This document shows, in pieces, positions 24,344 through 32,948 of a stretch of DNA of 64,000 bases (within the stretch, counting starts at the first letter, position 1; the number at the start of each line of letters is the position of its first letter). The translations under genes and the position numbers were made by a program. The notes beneath the pieces are model-generated. The model made no database searches. It saw nothing but the letters and a program-made list of their open reading frames with translations, and had not been told where the DNA came from. Source of the stretch: Bin5 sp965221345 (GTDB lineage Bacteria; Chloroflexota; Anaerolineae; Caldilineales; Caldilineaceae); assembly GCA_965221345.1 (NCBI GenBank), contig CBDCSD010000002.1:2976001-3040000 (forward strand), written 5' to 3'.

Positions 24344-26749
24344 ATGTTGCGAATACGGAACAGTTTTCCGTTTTTGGCCGGTTTGGGTGTTTGGTTGGCC
24401 ATCGCCGCCATCTTGTTATACACGAACCTGGCTTCGGCGCAACAGACTTCCACGTCACCCTCGCTCTCTGCGCCGGATCTGACCGCGCAGTCCAGTGACA
24501 GCGAAGTGGACCTGAGTTGGACGGCGGTATCGGGTGCGGTGCGCTACAAACTTTTGGTATGGGACAGCGTCAACAATTGGCGGCAGATTGGCGGAGACAA
24601 CCTGGCTGGCACGAGCCACACGCACTCGGATGTTACGGCCGGGACGACCTACTATTACACCATCAGCGCAGTCAACGCCGACGGCGAGACGAGCGCATGG
24701 TCGGAGTATGCGTCTGTGACCGTTTCCGCGTCGTCGGCCTCTGCGCCGTCCCTGACCGCGGAGGCGACTGAGAACGCGATAAAATTGAGTTGGACAGCGG
24801 TAACGGAGGCGGTGCGCTATGAGTTGTGGGTTTGGGACAGCGTCAACGGCTTGCAGCAGATCGGTGGGGACAACCTGACCGGAACGTCGTACACGCACAC
24901 GAACGTTACCGTCGGGACAAATTACCACTACACTATACGCGCAGTCAACGCCGATGGCGAGACGAGCGCATGGTCGGAGTATGTCCCCGCGTCCACGCTG
25001 CAAGAACAACAGGTCTCGCAACACACTGCCACACCGACGCCGACAGCCACGACCAGCGACCCACAAGGCTTGACGGAAACCATCACTCCGTCGTTTGACT
25101 TTGTGGAAGACTCCATTCTCGTAACCTGGGATCCTCCCGTCAATGGCTCCGTGAGCCACTATATTATTACTCGCACCCAGGATGACCAGGGTGTTGTAAG
25201 CACAAAGACGATTCGAGTTGAGGGCACATCAACCCGTTACATAGACAATGAAGTGGAGTTCGGTAACACCTATGATTACGTTGTAACGGCCTATTTCACC
25301 GCTCCGACAGCTACGCCCACAGCGACATCTACGGCCACGCCAACAGCCACGCCAACAGCCACGCAGCTGCCGGCGCCAGCACTGGCAGCGCAGGCGACAG
25401 AGAGCAGTGTAGCACTGAGTTGGACCGCCGTAACGGGCGCAGCCCGCTACGAGATCTGGGTATGGGACAGCGTCAACGACGGGCGGTATATTGGAGGAAA
25501 CAGCCTCACCGGCACGACCTACACGCATACGGGCGTTGCCGCGAGGACAACCTACCACTACGCCATCCGCTCAGTGAGCGCCGCCGGCCAGTCTGGTCCA
25601 TGGTCGCCATACCTGCCCGTGACGATACCAACTCAGGAGCAGACATCGCAACATCCGCAAGAGCAAGAAGCCACACCTACACCTACGGTCACGCCCACAC
25701 CTACGGTCACGCCCGCACCTACGGTCACGCCCGCACCTACGGCAACGTCCACACCTACGGCAACGTCCACACCTACGGCAACGTCCACACCTACGGTCAC
25801 GCCGACACCTACGGTCACGCCGACACCTACGGTCACGCCGACACCTACGGTCACGCCAACGAGGAACACCCGGCGTATCGGTGCAATCTCAGTTGCCTCG
25901 AATCCTTGGGGCACCAGCCCAGCCACTGTTTCCTGGAATGCTCCGACCGAGACGCCAGTTGACTACCAAGTCAACTGGGCGCGCACAGACGAGAGTTATT
26001 CGACCGCAGCCAGTAATAATGCCTATCCTACGGGTAGGTCTTACACGATTACCAGTCTGGAGGATGTACGCCACAAGGTGAGAGTGCGCGCCCGCTACAA
26101 TGGTTCCTCCGGCCCCTGGATTGAAATAGAATTTGGAGGGCAGTCGGAATTTACGTCCACACCTACGTCCACACCTACGGCAACGTCCACACTTACGCCA
26201 ACGTCCACACTTACGCCAACGTCCACACTTACGCCAACGTCCACACCTACGCCAACGTCCACACCTACGCCAACGTCCACACCTACGCCAACGCCCACAC
26301 CTAGGCTCACGGCCACGCCGACACCAACAGCCGACAGCCCAACTCCTACGGCAACGTCCACACCTACGGCAACGTCCACACCTACGGCAACGTCCACACC
26401 TACGGTCACGCCGACACCTACGGTCACGCCGACACCTACGGTCACGCCAACGAAGAACCCCCGGCGTATCGGTGCAATCTCAGTTGCCTCGAATCCTTGG
26501 GGCACCAGCCCAGCCACTGTTTCCTGGAATGCTCCGACCGAGACGCCAGTTGACTACCAAGTCAACTGGGCGCGCACAGACGAGAGTTATTCGACCGCGG
26601 CCAGTAATAATGCCTATCCTACGGGTAGGTCTTACACGATTACCGGTCTGGAAAATGTACGCCACAAGGTGAGAGTGCGCGCCCGCTACAATGGAACCTC
26701 CGGCCCTTGGATTGAAGTGAGGTTTGGCGGTTCGCAGGGCAGTGGATGA
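24344..26749 (+). CDS. Secreted multi-domain fibronectin type III protein with PT-rich linkers
   Basis: An 801-residue exported protein. A Sec signal peptide (helix FLAGLGVWLAIAAILLY, cleavage likely after LASA near residue 33) is followed by FN3 domains near 42-126, 130-214, 236-320 and 345-430. Two copies of another FN3-like domain follow (~535-620 and ~730-800), separated by Thr/Pro/Ala/Ser tandem linkers (PTVTPT, PTATST, TLTPTS). FN3 units show LSWTAV...AVRYELWVWDS, GTSYTHTNV and a WSEY end. There is no anchor or enzyme domain. An adhesive or matrix/host-contact role is an inference from such domains. The gene has internal 18-bp minisatellites and a ~280-bp near-identical duplication. It is paralogous to the interrupted gene at 28871. 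Confidence 0.85.
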   Translation: MLRIRNSFPFLAGLGVWLAIAAILLYTNLASAQQTSTSPSLSAPDLTAQSSDSEVDLSWTAVSGAVRYKLLVWDSVNNWRQIGGDNLAGTSHTHSDVTAGTTYYYTISAVNADGETSAWSEYASVTVSASSASAPSLTAEATENAIKLSWTAVTEAVRYELWVWDSVNGLQQIGGDNLTGTSYTHTNVTVGTNYHYTIRAVNADGETSAWSEYVPASTLQEQQVSQHTATPTPTATTSDPQGLTETITPSFDFVEDSILVTWDPPVNGSVSHYIITRTQDDQGVVSTKTIRVEGTSTRYIDNEVEFGNTYDYVVTAYFTAPTATPTATSTATPTATPTATQLPAPALAAQATESSVALSWTAVTGAARYEIWVWDSVNDGRYIGGNSLTGTTYTHTGVAARTTYHYAIRSVSAAGQSGPWSPYLPVTIPTQEQTSQHPQEQEATPTPTVTPTPTVTPAPTVTPAPTATSTPTATSTPTATSTPTVTPTPTVTPTPTVTPTPTVTPTRNTRRIGAISVASNPWGTSPATVSWNAPTETPVDYQVNWARTDESYSTAASNNAYPTGRSYTITSLEDVRHKVRVRARYNGSSGPWIEIEFGGQSEFTSTPTSTPTATSTLTPTSTLTPTSTLTPTSTPTPTSTPTPTSTPTPTPTPRLTATPTPTADSPTPTATSTPTATSTPTATSTPTVTPTPTVTPTPTVTPTKNPRRIGAISVASNPWGTSPATVSWNAPTETPVDYQVNWARTDESYSTAASNNAYPTGRSYTITGLENVRHKVRVRARYNGTSGPWIEVRFGGSQGSG
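25671..25860 (+). repeat. 18-bp minisatellite coding Thr-Pro linker (first block)
   Basis: About ten tandem units of the type ACACCTACGGTCACGCCC, with variants ACACCTACGGCAACGTCC, encode PTVTPT and PTATST. The units vary by a few bases and are in frame, so copy-number change would keep the reading frame. Confidence 0.9.
25862..26140 (+). repeat. Long direct repeat, copy 1 (FN3-like domain)
   Basis: Nearly identical to 26452-26730, differing at only about 15 positions. Both encode the domain beginning RRIGAISVASNPWGTSPATV and ending near RYNG(S/T)SGPWIE. This indicates a recent in-frame internal duplication that also carried the neighbouring minisatellite. Confidence 0.9.
26154..26450 (+). 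repeat. 18-bp minisatellite coding Thr-Pro/Ser linker (second block)
   Basis: Tandem in-frame units such as ACACTTACGCCAACGTCC and ACACCTACGCCAACGTCC, then units like the first block near 26346-26450. The shared end segment shows that the second block was duplicated together with the following FN3-like domain. Confidence 0.9.
26452..26730 (+). repeat. Long direct repeat, copy 2 (FN3-like domain)
   Basis: Second copy of 25862-26140, ending just before the stop of the FN3 protein. See the first copy for comparison. Confidence 0.9.
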
Positions 26750-27217
26750 ATAATCTCCACATTATTGCATTGAACTATCGCGTGGGGCATTGCAAGTCCG
26801 TCTCTACTGTGCAGCCGTGGGATTGCGCTGGCTGGGACCAAGCGTACTGACGAGGACAGCCAAATATCAGGCAGAACGCCGGCGAAGCAAAAGATGGGAA
26901 AGTGTTTCGTTCGCAACGCGTTGGATGAAGCAATTGTAACCGCTCTTGGAGTTGAAAATGAGGTAGTGGACACAGCTCGTTACAGCTTGGATTCGGAGCC
27001 TGCTTTAACAGCCAAACATTTTTCGTCATCATAAACAGACTGCCAAAAAGTAACTACCCGAACAAGAATCATACAGAACAGGAAAATGGAAGTCCCTTTC
27101 ATTCTGGCTATATGCACAAATTGTGGCTTCAAGTCGGAATTTTCGAAAGTTGAACTTGGCCTTTACAAGTTACAATCGATTTGACGGTGCCCCATAAGTA
27201 GACGACCGTAATGACTA
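26750..27217. other. Intergenic region between the FN3 gene and ISAzo13-like element
   Basis: About 470 bases with short, mutually overlapping frames only. No protein, RNA or repeat was recognised. Confidence 0.5.
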
Positions 27218-28596
27218 AGTAGCTGTCCGCAAACAACGTAGCGGTTTGGTTGAGATTCAAGATATCGATGTTGGTGCAATCATATAGTTCCAAGTTGGAC
27301 AGATAGGTCGCCGTGTCAGTTGGATTGTTTGGCGTTGCTCTTTGGAGAGCTTGCGGCCCTTCTGAAAAGCTCGGTCAACGAGAAAGGCTTTGACGGTCAA
27401 GCCGGTCGTGGTGGTTGTGCTGCGGATGTAGTTTCGCATTGTGGCAAAAGAGCGCAAAGGTTTGCCGGCCCAGTTGCGCGTTATCTGACTGAAGAGACGA
27501 TACTCGATCGGATTATACTTGGAGGCGCCGGTCGGATAATGGCAGACCAGAATCGAGATGCCGAACCGGTCAGCGCATTGGCGCTGCAATTCAGCTTTCC
27601 AGAGCCAGGAACGGCAGTTGTTGCTGCCGCCCGCATCACAGAGGATCAAGAGTTTGTCCTCGCGCTGAAAGCGGGGGCGCGCCGGGTCGGCCCACCATTG
27701 TGCGATGGCATGGGCGGCAAATTCGGGCGTATCATAGGAGTTGCCCAGATAGACATAGCCTTGGTTATGGACGATGTCATAGATGCCATACGGCACGGCC
27801 CGACCCAGCGCATCGCCAGGGAAATCATGCAGATTGACTTGCGCCGGCGCCTGACGCCAAGTGCGACCTTGGTTGGCGAAGTTGCCGATCAGTTCCTTGT
27901 TCTTGGTATCGACACTGATGACAGGATAGCCTGCTTGCAGGAACTGCTGTCGCACACGACGAATGTAGTCAAACTGGCGGTTGCGGTCGGGATGCACTGC
28001 GCCCGTCAAGCTCTTGCGGTTGGCGACCAAGCCAAAGCCCAGCTTGCGCAGCAGCCGACCGACTGTGGTGCGACCGATCCTGTATGCCTGTGCGCGCAGC
28101 CGAGATGCAATCGTGCGCAAACTTACTCGCACCCATTTCTGTCCATCTGTCGGCAAACCAGCGATGTCGTCGTTGACGATTTCCTTGATTCTGTCTTCTA
28201 TCGCTGGACTTTTTTTTCCAGCGCTGGCCGCCCACCGCCCGGCTTGCGCACCCGGTCGGTTGGGCGTCCGGCCAAGTCGTCGTTTAACTCGCGCCGACCT
28301 CGCCGAATCGTGTTGACGTTCATACCGGTAATCTGCGCCAGCCGTTCGCTGCCGCCATGCCCGATGCGTTCGGCTTCCAACGCGACGTACCAGCGTCGAT
28401 GCTGTTCGTTGAGCCGACTCAGCAAAACATTCATGCGATGGTGGTCCTCTTTGTCTGCATGGGGCTGCGGCGACTGACATATCTCACACTGACATTGATG
28501 GATCGGTCTTGGGCTCATCTCTTTGACTCCTTGTTTGTTCCTGTTCGTGGAGCCATTTTACGCCAAACACCGCTAATTTGTTAACGGACAGTTACT
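27218..28596 (-). mobile_element. ISAzo13-family insertion sequence (~1.38 kb)
   Basis: Terminal inverted repeats 27218-27244 and 28570-28596 match at 22 of 27 positions: AGTAGCTGTCCGCAAACAA against AGTAACTGTCCGTTAACAA (reverse complement of the right end). They enclose one transposase gene on the minus strand. No clear target duplication is seen, although ACTAAG occurs at both outer edges. Neither end matches the IS4-type copies in the window. Confidence 0.85.
27257..28518 (-). CDS. ISAzo13 family transposase, in two frames joined by a -1 shift
   Basis: The N-terminal part (28518 to ~28210) has the family HTH region, with EQHRRWYVALEAERIGHG, MNVNTIRRGRREL and GGGRPALEKK. The catalytic part (~28215 to 27257) is in the -1 frame: SPAIEDRIKEIVNDD, VISVDTKNKELIGNF, NLHDFPGDALGRAVPYGIYD, LILCDAGGSNNCR and FSQITRNWAGKPL. 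The frames meet at an A8 run (gene strand; T 28210-28217), where GAA AAA AAA G would slip to AAA AGT. The joined product is ~420 aa, the normal family length. Either programmed frameshifting or slippage makes the full enzyme, or the gene is a recent pseudogene. A longer upstream start in the second frame gives non-homologous N-terminal sequence and is not used. Confidence 0.82.
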
Positions 28597-28697
28597 AAGC
28601 CAACCAAACAGCAGCATTCTGATTGCACTCACGAGAAGCATAGGATTCGCTATTGTCACGAAGTTCCTTATAGCCCAGCCCCGCTCGGATGACTACG

Positions 28698-28870
28698 TTG
28701 ACTTGCTCACAGAAAATGTACATAATTTGGCAAAGTGCATGCCTAGTTGCAGAAACAGCTTTCTTGCCGAGATATCATATGTCGGATCGCACACACCTGG
28801 AAAGCAATGTCGTGGTTGGATTGAATCAGACGGTCATTGATGAACCGTTCGTACAAAGAGGTAGTGACAA
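28698..28870 (+). promoter_or_regulatory. Promoter and leader of the second FN3 protein gene
   Basis: TTGACT (28698-28703), 17 bases, then CATAAT (28721-28726). The following ~140 bases are homologous to the leader at 24186-24343. The ribosome-binding site is weaker here (AAAGAGGT). The promoter lies ~100 bases from the ISAzo13 element's right end, so it is not supplied by the IS. Confidence 0.62.
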
Positions 28871-29961
28871 ATGTTGCGTCAGCGGAACATGATGAAAGTC
28901 CTGGTGAGTCGTAGGGTGTGGCTGGCAATGGCTTTCCTGGCTATTGCCCCAATCCTCTATTTCGCGAACTTGGCCTCTGCGCAAGAGAGGTCGACGACTT
29001 CCACGCCCTCAGCACCGACGCTGACCGCACTGTCAGTTAGTGGTGGGATCGACTTAAACTGGGAAGCGGTTCAGAGCGCAGAACGTTATGAACTTTGGGC
29101 CTGGACCAGCGCCGACGGCTTCCAGCGGTTGGACGACGGCGCCTGGACCGGCACCTCCTACAATCATACCGGACTAACGGCGGGCAAGACCTACTTCTAC
29201 ACTGTGCGTGCCGTACTCACTGGGGGCGTGAACAGTCCCTGGTCTGAGTATGTGTCTGCGATCTTCGAGCCGTCATTGTCAGCGCCCGTGCTGACTGCCG
29301 AGGCCGGCGAGGGAAAGGTCGAGTTGAGTTGGGGGGCGGTGCAGGGAGCAGAACGCTACGAATTTTGGGTTTGGACCAGCGCGGACGGCTTGCAGCAGTT
29401 GGACGACGGCGCCTGGACCGGCACGACCTACAGACATGCCGGACTCACGGCGGGCACGACCTACCATTACATAGTGCGCGCTGTTAGCGCTGCGAGCGAG
29501 ACCAGCCCCTGGTCAGAGTATGTGGCGGCGACCGTTATGGTGCCACATACTCCCACAGCCACGGCCACAGCTACGGCCACACCTACTGACGGTCAGCCCA
29601 ATCGAAACGTCCCGCCCACAGCCACGGCTACAGCCACGGCCACGGCCACACCCGCACCCCCAGCAACATCCACACCCACAGCCACGGCCACGGCCACGGC
29701 CACGGCTACACCCGCACCCCCAGCAACATCCACACCCACAGCCACAGCCACACCCACAGCCACACCTACCGACGATCAACTCAGTCAGAATTTCCCCGCT
29801 ACGGGCGCTCCTTCAATTAGTGGAACAGCGAAAGTCTGCGAGACGTTGACGGCAGATGTCTCGAACATTGCGGACGAAAACGGACTTGAAAATGTCAGTT
29901 TCTCTGTCACATGGTCTGCCGGCGAAGGATATTTACGGAAGCAAACGGTCGACAGTTTTAC

Positions 29962-29969
29962 TTACGTAG
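29962..29969 (+). repeat. Target site duplication of IS copy A, left
   Basis: TTACGTAG at 29962-29969 repeats exactly at 31107-31114, directly flanking the element. Confidence 0.9.
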
Positions 29970-31106
29970 CTGATGTTACGCAGTCGATGACGCGTTAGGT
30001 AGAATAAGGTCAGGAGGTGAGACATGAAGTTCAAACTCTTTGACCTGTATTCGGACTATCTACTGAGTTCATTTTCGGCAACGACAGCGACAGGTATGTC
30101 GGCGTTGATGGACAAGGCGATCAGCCACGACCAAGTCAGTCGCATGCTCAACCGACGACGACTGGAGCCGGCAGACTGGTGGCAGATGGTCAAGCCCTCT
30201 GTACGCACCATGCAAGGTGAGGAAGGTGTCATCACGATTGACGACAGCATTGTCGAAAAGCCCTACACCGATGAAAACGAACTGATCTGTTGGCACTACG
30301 ACCATGCGCAAGGACGGATGGTCAAGGGCATCAACTTTATCACCGCTTTGTACACGGTTGGCGAGGTCTCGTTGCCGGTGACCTATCGCTTGGTATCCAA
30401 GACCGAATCGTACCTTGACAAGCAGGGGAAGATGAAACGACGCAGTGCGGTGACCAAGAACGAGCATTATCGCGCCATGCTGCAAAACTGTGTGCGTAAC
30501 CGGATTCCCTTCCGCTATGTGCTCAATGACATCTGGTTTGCTGCGGCTGAGAACATGAGCTATGTCAAACTCAAGTTAGACAAGGAGTTTATCATGGCGC
30601 TCAAGACCAATCGCAAAATCGCCCTTTGCCAACAAGACAAACTACATGGTCGCTATCACCGACTGAACCAACTCGACTTGCCAGAAAACACAGTGACCGT
30701 CATCTATCTGGAACAGGTATCTTTCCCCCTCTATCTGCTCCGTCAGACCTGCACAAACGCAGATGGCTCGACCGCTGTGCGCTATCTGGTGACCAGTGAT
30801 TCCGCCCTGACAGCTGACCAACTCATCACAATCTACCAGAAACGGTGGAAAGTGGAGGAGTATCATCGCTCTCTCAAGCAGAACGCATCGCTCGCCAAAT
30901 CACCGACCCGCACACCAACCACCCAGACCAATCATTTCGTGGCTGCTCTCTGGACCTTCACCAAGCTGGAGTTGCTCAAGGTGCGCACCAACAAGAACCA
31001 CTATGCGCTCAAGACCCACTTGTATCTCTCGGCCCTGCAACAGGCTTTCGAGGCCTTGTGCCAGTTGGAACCAGTGCGTCTTGACGCCCCGACTGCGTAA
31101 CATGAG
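29970..31106 (+). mobile_element. IS4-family insertion sequence, copy A (1,137 bp)
   Basis: The ends are CTGATGTTACGCAGTCG at the left and, in reverse complement, CTCATGTTACGCAGTCG at the right (16 of 17 match). Both boundaries are set by the flanking 8-bp duplication and by comparison with copies B (51795-52931) and C (55947-57083), all 1,137 bp. It carries one transposase gene and is inserted in the second FN3 gene. Confidence 0.93.
30024..31100 (+). CDS. IS4-family transposase (copy A)
   Basis: A 358-residue DDE transposase. The first catalytic Asp is in VITIDDSIVEKPYTDENELI; the second is in the YLVTSDSALTADQLI region. The IS4 signature Y-x2-R-x3-E-x6-K is exact in YQKRWKVEEYHRSLK. The start is ATG 30024, with AGGAGGTGAGAC just upstream; the stop lies in the right inverted repeat. 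All motifs are intact, so it is probably active. It differs from copies B and C in separate blocks (see findings). Confidence 0.93.
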   Translation: MKFKLFDLYSDYLLSSFSATTATGMSALMDKAISHDQVSRMLNRRRLEPADWWQMVKPSVRTMQGEEGVITIDDSIVEKPYTDENELICWHYDHAQGRMVKGINFITALYTVGEVSLPVTYRLVSKTESYLDKQGKMKRRSAVTKNEHYRAMLQNCVRNRIPFRYVLNDIWFAAAENMSYVKLKLDKEFIMALKTNRKIALCQQDKLHGRYHRLNQLDLPENTVTVIYLEQVSFPLYLLRQTCTNADGSTAVRYLVTSDSALTADQLITIYQKRWKVEEYHRSLKQNASLAKSPTRTPTTQTNHFVAALWTFTKLELLKVRTNKNHYALKTHLYLSALQQAFEALCQLEPVRLDAPTA

Positions 31107-31114
31107 TTACGTAG
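31107..31114 (+). repeat. Target site duplication of IS copy A, right
   Basis: TTACGTAG, an exact copy of 29962-29969. Confidence 0.9.
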
Positions 31115-31572
31115 TTCAGACTATGGACCTGGGAATGACGCTCAGCGTGTCGCTTCACTTCGAAGACGACGATGGTTACTCCGAGTTTGCGGAAAGTGCG
31201 AACACAGGAGTGGTCGTTGCAGCGGCGGCTCCGAGAGAGCCCAGGGCCCCTGGGAGAGTCAGAGTTCAAACGCGAGGAAGCGGGAAACTCTTGGTGTCTT
31301 GGGAGGGCCCTTTTTCAGTATGGTGCCATGACGGAGGCTCACCAGTTACTGGATTCAAAGTGCAGTGGAAGGAGGCCGCAGACGACTGGGGAACGCCAGA
31401 AGACGTATCGGAAGCAACTGGGGCGTACGATGGAGACCCTGAATCGTACACAATTAGCGGATTGACGGACGGCGTGGAATACGCGGTTCGGGTACTTGCT
31501 ACAAATGCCATAGGCTACGGTGTTGCATCTTCAACGGTAACCGCCACACCACAAGATTCGGCAACGCAGTAG

Positions 31573-32538
31573 CTGCCCTCGAAGCGCCTTTTCCCGCGTT
31601 TCTTTGGTTTTGTATTCGATGCGTTTCACGCAAAGTAATCCAGCGTATCAGGAAATCGGCAGGTGAACTCAAGAGGCGGGCGACCAACGGGGCGTTGGGA
31701 GCAGGGATCTACAGGCTTTTTCGGACAGTCATCTCGATCTGATGGTTTAGATAGTGATGTCGTTCTTGCTACCTACTCCCTCGACGACCAGCCGGAACAA
31801 CTGGTTGCGCTGCTGATTACCTATGGGAACGAGGCTGCTACATTGGCGGTGACAAAATGGAGACTCAAAACACAGGCCAAAAAACTTGATTGATCGCTGT
31901 GACGATGTGATCCAACAAACATCAAACTATCCGAAAATACTAAATACCTGAGCGAGCATCGCCAGCCAAGACCACTCAAAACGCAATCTGTTGACACTGC
32001 CCGTTTCGTACCGTTCCGTGGTAATCCAACCCGTTAGACAAACCTCCTACCGTTCCACTTGCCCTGTAGACATCCTGTCCCGGCCTACCTCTTTTTAGGA
32101 CAGCCGGTTACTTTTTGCCCTAGCCCACCCCGCCGTGCAAACCTCCGCATGATCCCGCCACACACCAACCAAAACCCCGATGCCGGTGCAAACATGGCAA
32201 ACGAATTCGTCGCCCCCCTTTTTTCCAGGATGGAATCGGCCTACTCTTCGTCGCCATCATTGTCGCGGCGTGGCCACTGGCCAAGAGTTTTCCGCGCATA
32301 CGCCGTCTGTGAGAACAGATAAAACACCTCTTGCCGTCACCCACCAAGTAAAGCCGCTCAATCGACCTGCCTGAATAACCCACCAAAACCAAAAGAGCCA
32401 ACACATCCCGTGTTGGCTCCTCCCATCCCACCAATTGCCCCACGTGTAAGAACGCACATGAACCAGTGCCATGAAGAACGAAACTTTCTGTTTTATGTCG
32501 CAAAATCAGGCGTGTCGAAAAGACAAAAATCAGGACCC
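31573..32538. other. Decayed intergenic region
   Basis: About 1 kb between the split FN3 gene and an FN3 fragment. Only short frames without family resemblance were found on either strand. The hairpin at 32395-32419 lies here. The region is probably degraded accessory DNA. Confidence 0.45.
32395..32419 (-). terminator. Perfect hairpin with T-rich tail on the minus strand
   Basis: GAGCCAACAC and GTGTTGGCTC form a perfect 10-bp stem around a 5-base loop. Read on the minus strand it is followed by TTTTGGTTTTGG, as in an intrinsic terminator. No convincing gene ends into it, so it may be a relic. Confidence 0.5.
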
Positions 32539-32655
32539 ACCATATACTACTACACTGTCCTGGCGGTGAACGCGGCTGGCGAAAAGAGTGTGCGGCCGGC
32601 GGACGAGAAGTCCTATCATCAAGTGTCTGCGACAGTACCTCCGGCACAGCCTTGA
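32539..32655 (+). pseudogene. Fragment of an FN3 domain
   Basis: The frame ending at 32655 reads GPTIYYYTVLAVNAAGEKS, then SYHQVSATVPPAQP, the last two strands of an FN3 domain like those in the two FN3 proteins. No signal peptide or upstream half is in frame; the codons before GPTI are unrelated. It is a 3' remnant of a third FN3 gene or of a rearranged copy, and the terminator at 32825 would have been its own. Confidence 0.55.
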
Positions 32656-32824
32656 AAGCAGCGTCAAACAGACCAGCGCTGGCTGCGCTGCTCGTCTATG
32701 CCACCTGGTGGCGCAGCGTCACCGAAAGACCTCCTGGTCCTGTATTCTTAGCCTTTTGTAGCGGCATTCCACCCGGTAGCAAGGTGCAACCGGTAACGAA
32801 TCAGTTTGAACTGTCACTGTAAAT

Positions 32825-32877
32825 TCGCCCTTACTTTGAATTGCGCCCACGTGGTTCAAAGTGGGAGCGATTTTTTT
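32825..32877 (+). terminator. Rho-independent terminator
   Basis: ACTTTGAA (32833-32840) pairs with TTCAAAGT (32855-32862); outer TCGCCC pairs with GGGAGCGA with small bulges. Seven T residues follow (32871-32877). It is oriented rightward, behind the FN3 fragment. Confidence 0.8.
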
Positions 32878-32948
32878 CTGCCTCTGGCAGCTATAATGGA
32901 ACTGGCTGCCTTTTCCTTTGGGCGACTCCAAGTCTGGGCCGAGTCTTT

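Larger units (their letters stand above)
28871..31572 (+). pseudogene. Second secreted FN3 protein gene, split by an IS4-family element
   Basis: The 5' part (28871-29969) encodes a signal peptide (AFLAIAPILYFANLASA), two FN3 domains (~40-130 and 134-225; ELWAWTSADG, YFYTVRAV, WSEY), Thr/Pro/Ala-rich linkers and the start of an Ig-like domain (GAPSISGTAKVCETLTADVS). The 3' part (31115-31572) completes that domain (VSLHFEDDDGYSEFAE) and adds a third FN3 domain (GFKVQWKEAADDWGT, ISGLTDGVEYAVRVLATNAIG). Removing the IS and one 8-bp TTACGTAG copy gives one 518-residue frame reading ...SFTYVVQTMDLGM.... As it stands the 5' part ends in the IS at 29998 (375 aa) and would be exported truncated. Confidence 0.88.

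Noticed and set aside
25633..26517. Possible CRISPR array or antisense Val/Gly-rich proteins in the FN3 gene
   Set aside because: The repeats are gapless 18-bp units without spacers, in frame with the FN3 protein; the antisense VGV-repeat frames are by-products.
27320..28477. Plus-strand open frame of 385 codons over the ISAzo13 transposase
   Set aside because: It is antisense to clear transposase motifs and bounded by the inverted repeats; no homology pattern.
32120..32647. Minus-strand frame of 175 codons
   Set aside because: There is no recognised domain, it crosses a terminator-like hairpin and it is in decayed sequence.
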